Assembly (NCBI GenBank): GCA_041650315.1
Contig: JBAZLJ010000002.1
Coordinates: 248,001 to 312,000 of the forward strand
Length of the DNA: 64,000 nt
Reading direction: 5' to 3'
Origin: JAGVYF01 sp041650315
GTDB lineage: Archaea; Nanobdellota; Nanobdellia; Woesearchaeales; JAGVYF01
In this document: positions 43,879 through 51,947 of the stretch, in pieces
Numbering within the stretch: the first letter of the stretch is position 1
Layout of the letters: each line of letters begins with the position of its first letter
Notes under the pieces: generated by a model
Told to the model about the DNA's origin: nothing
Database searches by the model: none
What the model saw: the letters and a program-made list of their open reading frames with translations, nothing else
Program-made: the position numbers and the translations under genes

Positions 43879-45092
43879 AACTAGATCTAACCTTTATTAT
43901 TGTAATAACTATTCTATTGTTTGCAGAGATTGGATTTGGTGCTGAAACTCCCCCCGAAGTAGGATTGACTGATGTATTAAAAATATGGGAAGAGGGTGAA
44001 TTACAAATTAATGATAACAATAGAGATGCAATTTTAGGAACTTTAAAGACCGACCTTAATGATTTATTAAAAACTAAACAGAGTGATAGCGATAAAGCAT
44101 TGACCAACTCTATGATTCAGAGTATCAATGATATTCAGACTAATTTAGTAAATTCTAATCTCAAATCGAATATAGAATTCCAATATGCTGATGCATTAGC
44201 CAATGATAATTTTGTACAACAAGCGGCGATCTCAAGGATAACTAGCATATTCGGTAATGATGAATTAAAAATTGAATTGGATAAAGCATGGGTTATGCAA
44301 TATGGAGATATGTCCTCTGCAGAATTCGGAAATCTTCCTGCTGCAGATAGAAATGCCATAATGGCAAAATATAATACATTAAGCCCTGATCTAAAAAAAC
44401 AAAACACTAATTTCCAGAATTATCAGGAAGTAATGAATGAGATGTCGCGGGAAGCGGCAGGTACGCGCGCATTGAGCCTGGCGGCGGTTGGCAGCTTCAT
44501 CGCCGAGCAGTTCGGCATCGAGAGATTCACGTTCATGGACGATCTATTCGACAGCCAGTTCGGAAGGTTCATCTCTGGCGAGCCTTCGTTCGGCATATGC
44601 GAAAGTAAAATAAGGTCATCAGGCAACTCATTAGGCATTATCATGGATGATTCGCTTGATGGACGCATAATCGCGCACATTGAAGGCGAAAAATCAAAAC
44701 TCGAATATCCCGACGGGAAAGTGGAATACTTCTATAGAATAACATTGCAAGTCAATGCTAAGGCAGCTAAAGAAGGAGAGACTGCGCCAGAGATAAGGTA
44801 CAATATAGATTTAACAAGCAGTGGGGCTGCTGCAGGAAGCGTGTTTAAAGAAGATCAGAAAAGCAAAAGCTCTGTAAGTCTCGTAGGAACGAGCGCAATT
44901 GTCAAGTATTCATCAAAAGATTACACTACCCTCTGTTTAAGGTCTTCGTCTGGCAATACCTGCAATATGTTTGTTGATGTATCGCAGTTGGCAACTGTCG
45001 AGGGAGATTCTGTGACCCCTGGCGGTTATAGCGGGACATATGGATTCTCAGGCGGAGGAAGCACTACCGCAGATCCATATAATGAATGGTAA
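43875..45092 (+). CDS. Secreted surface protein with composition break inside the gene
   Basis: 405 residues from the ATG at 43875 (ATGA overlap). A signal peptide (LTFIIVITILLFAEIGFGAE) leads into a helical N-terminal part (to about residue 187) encoded by AT-rich codons. Near 44440 the codons abruptly become GC-rich (for example gcgcattgagcctggcggcg) while the frame continues into RFTFMDDLFDSQFGRFISG and a beta-rich C-terminal domain. The break suggests that an N-terminal module was swapped. The function is unknown; the operon suggests a surface structure. Confidence 0.6.
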   Translation: MKLDLTFIIVITILLFAEIGFGAETPPEVGLTDVLKIWEEGELQINDNNRDAILGTLKTDLNDLLKTKQSDSDKALTNSMIQSINDIQTNLVNSNLKSNIEFQYADALANDNFVQQAAISRITSIFGNDELKIELDKAWVMQYGDMSSAEFGNLPAADRNAIMAKYNTLSPDLKKQNTNFQNYQEVMNEMSREAAGTRALSLAAVGSFIAEQFGIERFTFMDDLFDSQFGRFISGEPSFGICESKIRSSGNSLGIIMDDSLDGRIIAHIEGEKSKLEYPDGKVEYFYRITLQVNAKAAKEGETAPEIRYNIDLTSSGAAAGSVFKEDQKSKSSVSLVGTSAIVKYSSKDYTTLCLRSSSGNTCNMFVDVSQLATVEGDSVTPGGYSGTYGFSGGGSTTADPYNEW

Positions 45093-45124
45093 ATTCATAT
45101 TCATATAAAACAAGGTGATAACAA

Positions 45125-45610
45125 ATGATTAAAAAAGAATGGCTGCATAAGCCGTATATGTTATTGTTGATAATGGTATTCTTCAACGTATTGTTGAGCG
45201 GATTCCTATACAAATTAGTGAGCGACACAATTGTACTTTCTTTAGTTACGATTGGCTTATCTTCATTATTGATAGGAGCCTTCTACGGGTATATCTTCGC
45301 GACAGGAATTAATTCAAAGCTCAGGCTTGATACTGGCATATATTTTATTGTGCTGCAGATATTAATTGTTCTTGTATTCTTCTGGAAGTTCTTCATGACC
45401 GCAGAAAGCATACCATTGAGCGTATTCGCTTTAAGCATTGGATTGTCACTGATATATCTTGCAGAGATCTATTATTTCCTACAATGGGGCGCGGCAGCTT
45501 CAAGCTACTTGATATATTACAGGCATCTGAAGAAACCAGTGCTTAAGACTACCGACCGGAAAACTGTCAAGAAGACGGCTAAAAAAGCTACAAAAAAGAA
45601 GAAAAAATAG
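45125..45610 (+). CDS. Multi-spanning membrane protein with Lys-rich tail
   Basis: A 161-residue protein with about four membrane helices (about 12-30, 33-55, 67-87 and 95-117) and a cytoplasmic Lys/Thr-rich C-terminus (KKTAKKATKKKKK). It is preceded by an SD-like AAGGTGAT and ends the surface-protein operon. No family is recognised. The Lys-rich tail may bind nucleic acid or membrane surfaces, but that is speculation. Confidence 0.6.
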   Translation: MIKKEWLHKPYMLLLIMVFFNVLLSGFLYKLVSDTIVLSLVTIGLSSLLIGAFYGYIFATGINSKLRLDTGIYFIVLQILIVLVFFWKFFMTAESIPLSVFALSIGLSLIYLAEIYYFLQWGAAASSYLIYYRHLKKPVLKTTDRKTVKKTAKKATKKKKK

Positions 45611-45611
45611 A

Positions 45612-45643
45612 TTCTTCTTTCTTTTATTTTCTTATATCTTTTT
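45612..45643 (+). terminator. T-rich terminator after the surface-protein operon
   Basis: Directly after the stop there is a T-rich stretch with several T-runs (ttctttcttttattttc). Archaeal RNA polymerase stops at such T-runs without a hairpin. Confidence 0.45.
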
Positions 45644-45685
45644 CCATGCATAAACTTTATAAACTAGGTAAAACATCATCTCCTA

Positions 45686-45865
45686 ATGGTTAAAAAATGC
45701 ATCATCTGTGATAAAGAAGCAGAATTATGCATAAAAGATTCTTCTGAATGCTATTGCACTGAATGCGCTAAAGAGCAGTTCGAAGACACTTCTTATCTTG
45801 TAAACGTTGAAGATGAGACTAAAAAATTGAAAGAAGCTGTCGATGACAATCTTGACGGCGAGTAG
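45686..45865 (+). CDS. Small zinc-ribbon protein
   Basis: A 59-residue protein. A TATA box (about 45655-45664) lies about 27 nt before the ATG. It has CIIC followed by CYCTEC, a four-plus-one Cys arrangement able to bind zinc, and an acidic C-terminus (VEDETKKLKEAVDD). Small proteins of this type recur in DPANN genomes from memory. A role in transcription or translation is possible but unproven. Confidence 0.7.
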   Translation: MVKKCIICDKEAELCIKDSSECYCTECAKEQFEDTSYLVNVEDETKKLKEAVDDNLDGE

Positions 45866-45901
45866 ATAACTTAATAAAGCAAAACTAGTTCTGCGAAATA
45901 T

Positions 45902-46915
45902 ATGATTAAGACTATAGGCGTCAGAGAAGCGCTGGCTTTAGAGAATACTGTTTTTGTAGATACAAGAACGCCTGCAGAATACGAAGAAGCGCACATTCCT
46001 GGCGCATTTAACATGCCAATTTTGAGCAACGAAGAAAGAGTCATAATAGGAATATTATACAAGCAAAAGGGCTCAGAAATCGCTGTAGCAAAGGGTAAAG
46101 AGCTGTTCATGCCTCGCGTGGATGAATATGTGCATGAATTCGATAAGTTCAAGAAAAAAACCATCATTGTGCATTGCTGGCGTGGCGGATTACGTTCCAA
46201 ATTAATTACGGAATTGTTAATTGAACGCGGGTTCAATGCAATCCAGATGATTGGCGGACATAAAGCTTACCGCGAATATGTGAGAGAGACTTTATCTGGC
46301 TACAAACTGAAACCTAAACTGATTGTACTACATGGATTAACTGGGACTGGTAAGACTGAACTCATCCAGAAGATTGATCTGCCTAAACTTGATCTTGAGG
46401 ATATCGCCAAACACAGAAGTTCAATATTCGGCGCTGTCGGTCTAGTGCCAAGGACTCAGAAGATGTTCGAATCCCAATTACTATACGAGCTTGAGAAATT
46501 ACAAGATTCTAAATACGTTATAATTGAGGGCGAAAGCAGAAAGATAGGTGATGTAACTACGCCGGACTTCTTATTCAAAGCAATGGCTAACGGAATACAT
46601 GTCAGGATTAATTGCTCTTTGAAATCGCGCGTTGATAGAATTGTCGCAGAATATTTCGACACGCCTGAGAAAGTGGCTATCGGAAAGAAGATAATACCTA
46701 AACTTCGCCAGGCGCTGAGCAATCAAGTTGTAGATGAACTTCTATTGTTGATGGATAACGGCGATTATGCGAAAGTCACTGAGATAATACTGCTTAATTA
46801 TTACGATCCTAAATATTCTTTCTCTTTGGATCAGATCAAATATGATTATTCCATTGATGAAGACGATATGAGCAAGACGATTAAGAAGCTGAAAGAGGTT
46901 ATTAAGAAGTTTTAG
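45902..46915 (+). CDS. mnmH: tRNA 2-selenouridine synthase-like (MnmH/SelU)
   Basis: A 337-residue two-domain protein. The rhodanese domain has DTRTPAEYEEAHIPGAFNMP and the active Cys92 in HCWRGG; the P-loop domain has GLTGTGKT (145-152), then LEDIAKHRSSIFG and IIEGESRKIG. This is the bacterial-type fused MnmH, which converts 2-thiouridine to 2-selenouridine at the wobble base of Lys, Glu and Gln tRNAs through a geranylated intermediate. In some methanogens the two domains are separate genes. No SelD is in the window. Confidence 0.85.
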   Translation: MIKTIGVREALALENTVFVDTRTPAEYEEAHIPGAFNMPILSNEERVIIGILYKQKGSEIAVAKGKELFMPRVDEYVHEFDKFKKKTIIVHCWRGGLRSKLITELLIERGFNAIQMIGGHKAYREYVRETLSGYKLKPKLIVLHGLTGTGKTELIQKIDLPKLDLEDIAKHRSSIFGAVGLVPRTQKMFESQLLYELEKLQDSKYVIIEGESRKIGDVTTPDFLFKAMANGIHVRINCSLKSRVDRIVAEYFDTPEKVAIGKKIIPKLRQALSNQVVDELLLLMDNGDYAKVTEIILLNYYDPKYSFSLDQIKYDYSIDEDDMSKTIKKLKEVIKKF

Positions 46916-46961
46916 ATACTTATTTCTAATAAAGAAAATTAAATTAAAAAAATGAAGAAAT

Positions 46962-47720
46962 CTATTTCTTCTTAGCTGGAGCTGCCGCTGCTGGACTTGC
47001 TGCTGTAGCTGCTGATGCTTCTTCAGCTGGCAACAATGCTTCGACAATATCCAATGGAATCTTCATCTCTAACAACTTGTTCTTGATGCTGTTCCTTGGC
47101 TTGTTCTCCATAGATTTGATGACTGACTTAGCAAGCACTTCAAGTTCTGCACGCCTTGTAGCCATCTGTTCTTTAAGCTTGATTTTCTCATGTTCAAGCG
47201 CTGCAAGCTCGTCTTTAGACAATTCTGTCTTCATAGACTTGATTTTATCAGCGAACATGCCTTTATTGATGTCAGCGATAGTCTCTCTTGCTTGTTTGCC
47301 TTCTACAAGAATGCCCATAGAATCGCAAGTGCCGATGACTTCTTTGACTTTGTTAGTGAAATTCTTTCCAGTAAGCGAATCCATCTTCATCTTCGCTACT
47401 TTGATAGCTTGCTCAATCCTGATATCTGCAACTTTCTCTGCAAGAGGGTTGCCTGCTCCTTTCTCGACATTAGCTTCTTTCTTGATCAAAGCTGATGCTG
47501 GCGGAGTTCCGACAGTGATTGAGAATTCTTTAGTTGTTGATTCAACTGTGATTTTGACTGGCACCTGCATACCTTTGAAATCTGCAGTCTTTTCGTTGAT
47601 CTTTGCGATTACTTGGCCGATGTTTATGCCTAGCGGACCTAGAGCTGGACCTAATGGTGGTGCTGCTGTAGCTTTACCGCCTTCAACCATCGCATCAACT
47701 ACTTGTTTTGCCATGTTCAT
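46962..47720 (-). CDS. rpl11: Ribosomal protein uL11 with long C-terminal extension
   Basis: A 252-residue protein. Residues 1-155 are normal uL11: GKATAAPPLGPALGPLGIN, VKITVESTTKEF, PPASALIKKEA, then GTCDSMGILVEGKQA. The remaining 95 residues are an unusual helical extension (KSMKTELSKDELAALEHEKI and on) ending in an Ala/Pro/Lys tail (AASPAAAAPAKKK). Archaeal uL11 is normally about 160 residues. uL11 forms the base of the GTPase stalk. A TATA box about 26 nt upstream of 47720 suggests a leaderless mRNA. Confidence 0.92.
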   Translation of the reverse strand: MNMAKQVVDAMVEGGKATAAPPLGPALGPLGINIGQVIAKINEKTADFKGMQVPVKITVESTTKEFSITVGTPPASALIKKEANVEKGAGNPLAEKVADIRIEQAIKVAKMKMDSLTGKNFTNKVKEVIGTCDSMGILVEGKQARETIADINKGMFADKIKSMKTELSKDELAALEHEKIKLKEQMATRRAELEVLAKSVIKSMENKPRNSIKNKLLEMKIPLDIVEALLPAEEASAATAASPAAAAPAKKK

Positions 47721-47806
47721 CTAGGATTCGACTTTTATTTATAAAGGTTTCGTTATTTAGTATATAAGAATAAACTAGAATAATAAAAAGAAAAAATTGA
47801 AGAGTT

Positions 47807-48310
47807 CTACTCTTCAGACTCGTCTTCTGAACCTTCGTCAGACTGACCTTCTCTCCTGATAACCTTGACTGTGTCAAGTTTAACAGTAACTGGGATAGGT
47901 ACTGCTGATTCAAGCAATTGAACAACGACTTCGTCCTTGGTCTTGTCGACCCTTGTGACTTTCGCTTTCTCTCTCTTGAATGGTCCTGCGATAAGCTCGA
48001 CAATATCGTTTTTCTGGATATTGACTTCTTGCTTGATCTGCTCGAGCATGTGTTCAATTTCCCTGTATTCTACAGGTTTAGGCAAGATACCCCTTGCATA
48101 AGGGATGTTGAATGCCGCTTGTTCTGCATCGAGCTTGGATTTAGCTTCTATGAATATGTAACCGCGCATGCCGTGCGGCCTGATTATAGAATATACCTCA
48201 AGCTTCTTTTTCATGACATTTGAATGCACGAAATCCATCACCTGATCTTCTCTATTCGCAGTGGTCCTAAGTCCGTAAATAATCGATTCGTTTGTTGTTT
48301 GTTCTGTCAT
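47807..48310 (-). CDS. spt5: Transcription elongation factor Spt5 (NusG family)
   Basis: 167 residues from the ATG at 48310; a TTG at 48319 is a weaker start. The NGN domain shows YGLRTTANREDQVMDFV, RPHGMRGYIFIEAKSKLDAEQAA and YARGILPKPV; the KOW motif is VELIAGPFKREKAKVTRVDKTKDEVVVQLLESA. A short acidic tail follows. With Spt4 it clamps RNA polymerase for processive elongation. It is co-directional with secE and upstream of rpl11, the classic order. Confidence 0.93.
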   Translation of the reverse strand: MTEQTTNESIIYGLRTTANREDQVMDFVHSNVMKKKLEVYSIIRPHGMRGYIFIEAKSKLDAEQAAFNIPYARGILPKPVEYREIEHMLEQIKQEVNIQKNDIVELIAGPFKREKAKVTRVDKTKDEVVVQLLESAVPIPVTVKLDTVKVIRREGQSDEGSEDESEE

Positions 48311-48315
48311 TTTGA

Positions 48316-48519
48316 TCAACCTGTTATGAATTGTGCTATCATGTGGATCAAGAATCCCATGAAGCCGATAACCAATATACCGATGCCTGAAACTTTAACA
48401 ATCGCTTTGAATTCTTCGCTAGTTGGTTTCTTGGTGACAATCAATACTCTTTTGCATTCTACCAAGAATCTCTTTGCTTTGAATGTCCATGAATGTTGCT
48501 GTTCAGTTTCGTTTTCCAT
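48316..48519 (-). CDS. secE: Protein translocase subunit SecE/Sec61-gamma
   Basis: A 67-residue protein with an amphipathic helix (AKRFLVECKRVLIVTKKPTSEEF) and one C-terminal membrane helix (VSGIGILVIGFMGFLIHMIAQ), the standard SecE form. It embraces SecY in the translocon. A GGAG motif precedes the ATG; the stop is 5 nt from the spt5 start, so ftsZ-secE-spt5 form an operon. Confidence 0.93.
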   Translation of the reverse strand: MENETEQQHSWTFKAKRFLVECKRVLIVTKKPTSEEFKAIVKVSGIGILVIGFMGFLIHMIAQFITG

Positions 48520-48543
48520 CGTCTTAAACTCCTTCTATCAGCT

Positions 48544-49638
48544 CTAGTCTACGAATTCTATCCCCAGATGCTCTGAGATCTCTTTCTTTTTCTTGTCATT
48601 CGTCGTCTTCTTCGAGCCGAAGATTTGCGCAGAATGAACTCCTGTGACTATGATGAGCGTCCTTATGGTTTTTTCCATATCCTCGTAAATCTGAGCGCCC
48701 CAGATGACTTTCGCTTCTTCTGAAAGTTTGTTCGAGACAGTCTCTACGACTTTCCTAGCTTCCTCGAGCGTCATATCAGGACCGCCTACGACGTTTATCA
48801 ATGCGCCGGTAGCTCCAGTGATATCGACATCAAGCAATGGATTCTCAATGGCTTTCTGCACGGATTCTGTAGCCCTGTTTTCGGAATCGGATTCTCCGAC
48901 ACCAATCAATGCTACTCCGCCGTTGCCCATGACTGCCCTTACATCTGCGAAATCAAGATTTACTAATCCTGCTTTCGTGATCATCTCGGCTATGCCTTTG
49001 ACTGCATTAGTCAAGACTTCATCAGCTACTTTAAATGCTGTACCGATTGGCAAATCTGGAGCCAGTTCCAATAGCTTGTCGTTTGGGATTACGATAAGAG
49101 TATCTACGATCTGTTCAAGTCTTTCCAAGCCGTACAATGCGTTCTCGTAACGTTTATGACCTTCAACGCTGAAAGGCATTGTCACGATTGCAATTGTCAA
49201 AGCGCCTAGCTTCTTCGCGATATCTGCGACAACTGGCGCTGAGCCTGTACCTGTACCGCCGCCAAGACCGCATGTGATGAATATCATGTCAGAGCCTTGC
49301 AACGCTTGCTTGATCTCTTGCTCAGATTCGTGCGCAGCTTCTTCACCCACTTTAGGGTTGCTTCCTGCACCTAATCCTCTGGTTGTTCCTTTGCCAAGAA
49401 GGATCTTCTTCCCGGCAGTTGTATACAATAATTGTTGAGCGTCTGTATTGATTGCGATAGTCTCTGTGCCTTTTATCCCGACTTCGTGGATACGGCTGAT
49501 GGTATTGTTACCGCCGCCGCCTGCACCTACTACCTTTATGCTCGCCTGCTGTATTGCCAGCATTTTCTCGAGCTCGATATCAATATCAGATTTTTGACTA
49601 TAAGGCTTATCTATCCCTGATTTTATATAAGCGTCCAA
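48544..49638 (-). CDS. ftsZ: Cell-division GTPase FtsZ
   Basis: 364 residues from TTG 49638; a GTG at 49647 in the same frame lies only 1-2 nt from the first SD. TTG gives the same 6-nt GAGGTG spacing as the gene at 54995 and homolog-like MDAYIKSGI. The tubulin signature is GGGTGTGSAP, the N-terminal loop AGGGGNNTI, and the T7 synergy loop NLDFADVRAVM. It forms the division ring. The C-terminal tail is short (KKEISEHLGIEFVD). Confidence 0.94.
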   Translation of the reverse strand: MDAYIKSGIDKPYSQKSDIDIELEKMLAIQQASIKVVGAGGGGNNTISRIHEVGIKGTETIAINTDAQQLLYTTAGKKILLGKGTTRGLGAGSNPKVGEEAAHESEQEIKQALQGSDMIFITCGLGGGTGTGSAPVVADIAKKLGALTIAIVTMPFSVEGHKRYENALYGLERLEQIVDTLIVIPNDKLLELAPDLPIGTAFKVADEVLTNAVKGIAEMITKAGLVNLDFADVRAVMGNGGVALIGVGESDSENRATESVQKAIENPLLDVDITGATGALINVVGGPDMTLEEARKVVETVSNKLSEEAKVIWGAQIYEDMEKTIRTLIIVTGVHSAQIFGSKKTTNDKKKKEISEHLGIEFVD

Positions 49639-49643
49639 TTTAT

Positions 49644-49655
49644 CCACCTCACCTC
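49644..49655 (-). promoter_or_regulatory. Tandem Shine-Dalgarno before ftsZ
   Basis: The minus strand reads GAGGTGAGGTGG, two overlapping matches to the complement of the archaeal 16S 3' end. The second match stands 6 nt from TTG 49638 and supports that start over GTG 49647. Confidence 0.55.
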
Positions 49656-49699
49656 AAATGAACATGAAATACCTATGATTTTAGAGGGTATTCCTATAT

Positions 49700-50371
49700 T
49701 TAAACTTTAGGTTTCTCTTCTTTTTTGACTTCGAACTTGACTCCCTTGACGCTTGGGACCAATTCTTTGATTCTGTCAACCAACATGTCAGTGAATTCTT
49801 TTGGAATATCCATTTTGGATTCTATATGTACAATCCCTTCTTTGAAATCTACATGTTCTGGCTTAATTTTCAGTTCTAATTTCATCAAAGATTTGATTTT
49901 TTCTTTGTCATCTGTTATAATTTTATGAACTTTGACTTTGTAAAGCACTTCTTTACCAGCCAATGGATGATTGAAATCTACAAATGTTCTGCCACCTGTA
50001 ACACTTCTGACAATGCCCATCATGCCGTCTGCATTAATCTGAAGGCCCGGAACTGGCATAATCTGTTGCTTAGTGAATTGTGATGTTGACATCAATTTCA
50101 ATAGTTTTGAATCTTTCTTGCCGAAAGCTTCGTCCGGTTTGAGATCGAATTCGTATTCTTTGCCAGTTTCTTTGCCTACCAATCTTGCATCTATGCCGTT
50201 AAGGAGCTGTTTTTCCCCTACACAGATTATGACTGGAGTATAATCCATCTTAGGATTGAAGATCTGTTCTTTTTCAGCAACTGATTTGATAGTGGTATCG
50301 TAAATTTCGTTGCTTTCTTTCAATATGCCTGTATAATCCAATTCTACAAAGTCTTTTTCTTTTATCTGCAT
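49700..50371 (-). CDS. FKBP-type peptidyl-prolyl isomerase (SlyD-like)
   Basis: A 223-residue protein. The FKBP core has FVELDYTGILKESNEIYDTT, the flap/IF insertion, and GKETGKEYEFDLKPDEAFGKKD; then TFVDFNHPLAGKEVLYKVKVHKI. About 65 C-terminal residues (LELKIKPEHVDFKEGIVHI onward) form an extra domain typical of long archaeal FKBPs. It assists protein folding as a cis-trans prolyl isomerase and chaperone. It is upstream of ftsZ on the same strand. Confidence 0.9.
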   Translation of the reverse strand: MQIKEKDFVELDYTGILKESNEIYDTTIKSVAEKEQIFNPKMDYTPVIICVGEKQLLNGIDARLVGKETGKEYEFDLKPDEAFGKKDSKLLKLMSTSQFTKQQIMPVPGLQINADGMMGIVRSVTGGRTFVDFNHPLAGKEVLYKVKVHKIITDDKEKIKSLMKLELKIKPEHVDFKEGIVHIESKMDIPKEFTDMLVDRIKELVPSVKGVKFEVKKEEKPKV

Positions 50372-50489
50372 TCTAAACTACCTCGTAAGATTTTATGCGA
50401 ATAGAATGATATGTGGTTATGATACGTGGTTTATAAATGCTTCGGTCTTTGACCTTGTAATTGATTATTAAATCCACTAAAACCCTGTT

Positions 50490-51323
50490 TTAAGTAATAG
50501 CGGGATTAGATTTTGACTTAAGATGCCTGAAATTGCTCTTAGATACAACTGATCTCCCTATCTTTTTCTCAAGCGCCTTTTTAGTTATATTAGCTATCTC
50601 GCCGCCTTCTTTTGCAGATGCCTTGCATTGCTCAAAATCATTATCGTTCTTCACTTTAGTTATATCCGTGGTGGCTTTATCACCAATCATTGTCAATATA
50701 AGCCCCCAATCGGTCATGTGATCCCTAAGATTTGCTGTTTGGAGATTGATGTCTTTGAATTCTTTATATTCTTTCACAGTCTTGCCGAATGTAGCTTTGG
50801 AAATCTCATCTGTAAGAATTGCGAATTCTTGATTTTCTTTTACGTTACGCACTTTCCATTCATCTACTAGTTCCTGCCGTATCGCAATGCCCCTTATACG
50901 TTTTTCAATCCATGCTTCTGGATAACCCTTCAGTTCGTAGTATTTGCGAATACGATTCTGACCGAGTTCTGGATTTTGTATCTCTTGCACCCTTTCATAG
51001 CCGGTTTTAGCCAACCATAGCTTGAATGGTTCTGCTTTTGGAGACGGAATTGATTGTATCAATCTAAACAATCTCTCAGTGTTGGCACAATTGATGGTTT
51101 GGACTCCCCCTGCTGTTGGAACTGGAAGGGGGGTGGCAATTTGCCCCCATCCTTGAGATATCACTTCGTCACGACGTCTCATATCTTTGATATATCCTTT
51201 AGGATCTTTAGAATCTGTTAATGCAAAAATGATATCTTCTATCACAAACCACCACTCATCATTATACCATACTTTCCTGATTGTATTTCCTTGAAAAATC
51301 GATAGTGCATTTTGTTGTTCCAT
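50490..51323 (-). CDS. Bro-N/DinD-like protein
   Basis: A 277-residue protein. Residues 8-110 are a Bro-N domain (FQGNTIRKVWYNDEWWFVIEDII, then NTERLFRLIQSIPSPKAEPFKLW), common in phage anti-repressors and mobile genes. The C-terminal half (QNPELGQNRIRKYYELKGYP, WEKRIRGI-like, ILTDEISKATFGKTVKEYK) is like DinD/DUF-type proteins. It is probably a transferred gene standing alone between the FKBP and cmk genes. It may bind DNA; its role in archaea is unknown. Confidence 0.8.
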   Translation of the reverse strand: MEQQNALSIFQGNTIRKVWYNDEWWFVIEDIIFALTDSKDPKGYIKDMRRRDEVISQGWGQIATPLPVPTAGGVQTINCANTERLFRLIQSIPSPKAEPFKLWLAKTGYERVQEIQNPELGQNRIRKYYELKGYPEAWIEKRIRGIAIRQELVDEWKVRNVKENQEFAILTDEISKATFGKTVKEYKEFKDINLQTANLRDHMTDWGLILTMIGDKATTDITKVKNDNDFEQCKASAKEGGEIANITKKALEKKIGRSVVSKSNFRHLKSKSNPAIT

Positions 51324-51410
51324 TTGGAATCACCAGAGAATTTCTGAAAACTTCTAATATAAAAGTCTCACGGATGTCCAGTGTGTCCAGTGCTACTAGA
51401 AAATATAGAA

Positions 51411-51947
51411 TTAGTTAAATAATTTAATTTTCTTTAGGACTTGCTCTAGCACTTCATCAGGAGTCATGTCGCTTGTGTCTATCACAAAATCGTAATTATC
51501 CATCTTATAGTTATCTATATTGTAAAGCTGCTTGTAACGCTTCTGCTCTGATGCTTTTCTCTCTTTAAGCATTTTTATTAGGTCTTTTATGCATTGACTC
51601 TTCTCTCCAGGTCTTCTATCGCCAAATATTCTCTTTGCGGCAGTTTCATCTTTCACATCCAAGAATATCTTGACGGAATGTGGTATGAAATGGAATCCGG
51701 TCCTGCCGTCTATCACAAAATTATCTTCTGTTTTGCTTAGCGTTCTTTGCATCTCATCTATCTCTTTGTCTATCTCTGGATGAGTCTCTTCATATTTGTT
51801 GAATTCGCTTAACGTCATATGATGCTCTTGCGCTTTCTTCCGGGTTAGATCGCCCATGGAATAATGTTTCAGCTTGAGTTTTTTCGCTAGAAGTTTCGCA
51901 ATTGTTGATTTGCCGGAACCGGCTTTGCCCGCGATTGTGATTATCAT
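51411..51947 (-). CDS. cmk: Cytidylate kinase (archaeal type)
   Basis: A 178-residue P-loop kinase: ITIAGKAGSGKSTIAKLLA at the N-terminus, YSMGDLTRKKA and VIDGRTGFHFIPHSVKIFLDV, then the RIFGDRRPGEKS lid region, all typical of short archaeal CMP kinases. It phosphorylates CMP/dCMP to the diphosphates. It overlaps the upstream coiled-coil gene by ATGA. Confidence 0.88.
   Translation of the reverse strand: MIITIAGKAGSGKSTIAKLLAKKLKLKHYSMGDLTRKKAQEHHMTLSEFNKYEETHPEIDKEIDEMQRTLSKTEDNFVIDGRTGFHFIPHSVKIFLDVKDETAAKRIFGDRRPGEKSQCIKDLIKMLKERKASEQKRYKQLYNIDNYKMDNYDFVIDTSDMTPDEVLEQVLKKIKLFN

Noticed and set aside
47077..47724. Open frame of 215 codons antisense to rpl11
   Set aside because: The minus strand clearly encodes uL11; the plus frame is a by-product of its codon pattern.
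50490..51323. Prophage around the Bro-N gene
   Set aside because: No other phage genes or flanking repeats were seen; neighbours are housekeeping genes.
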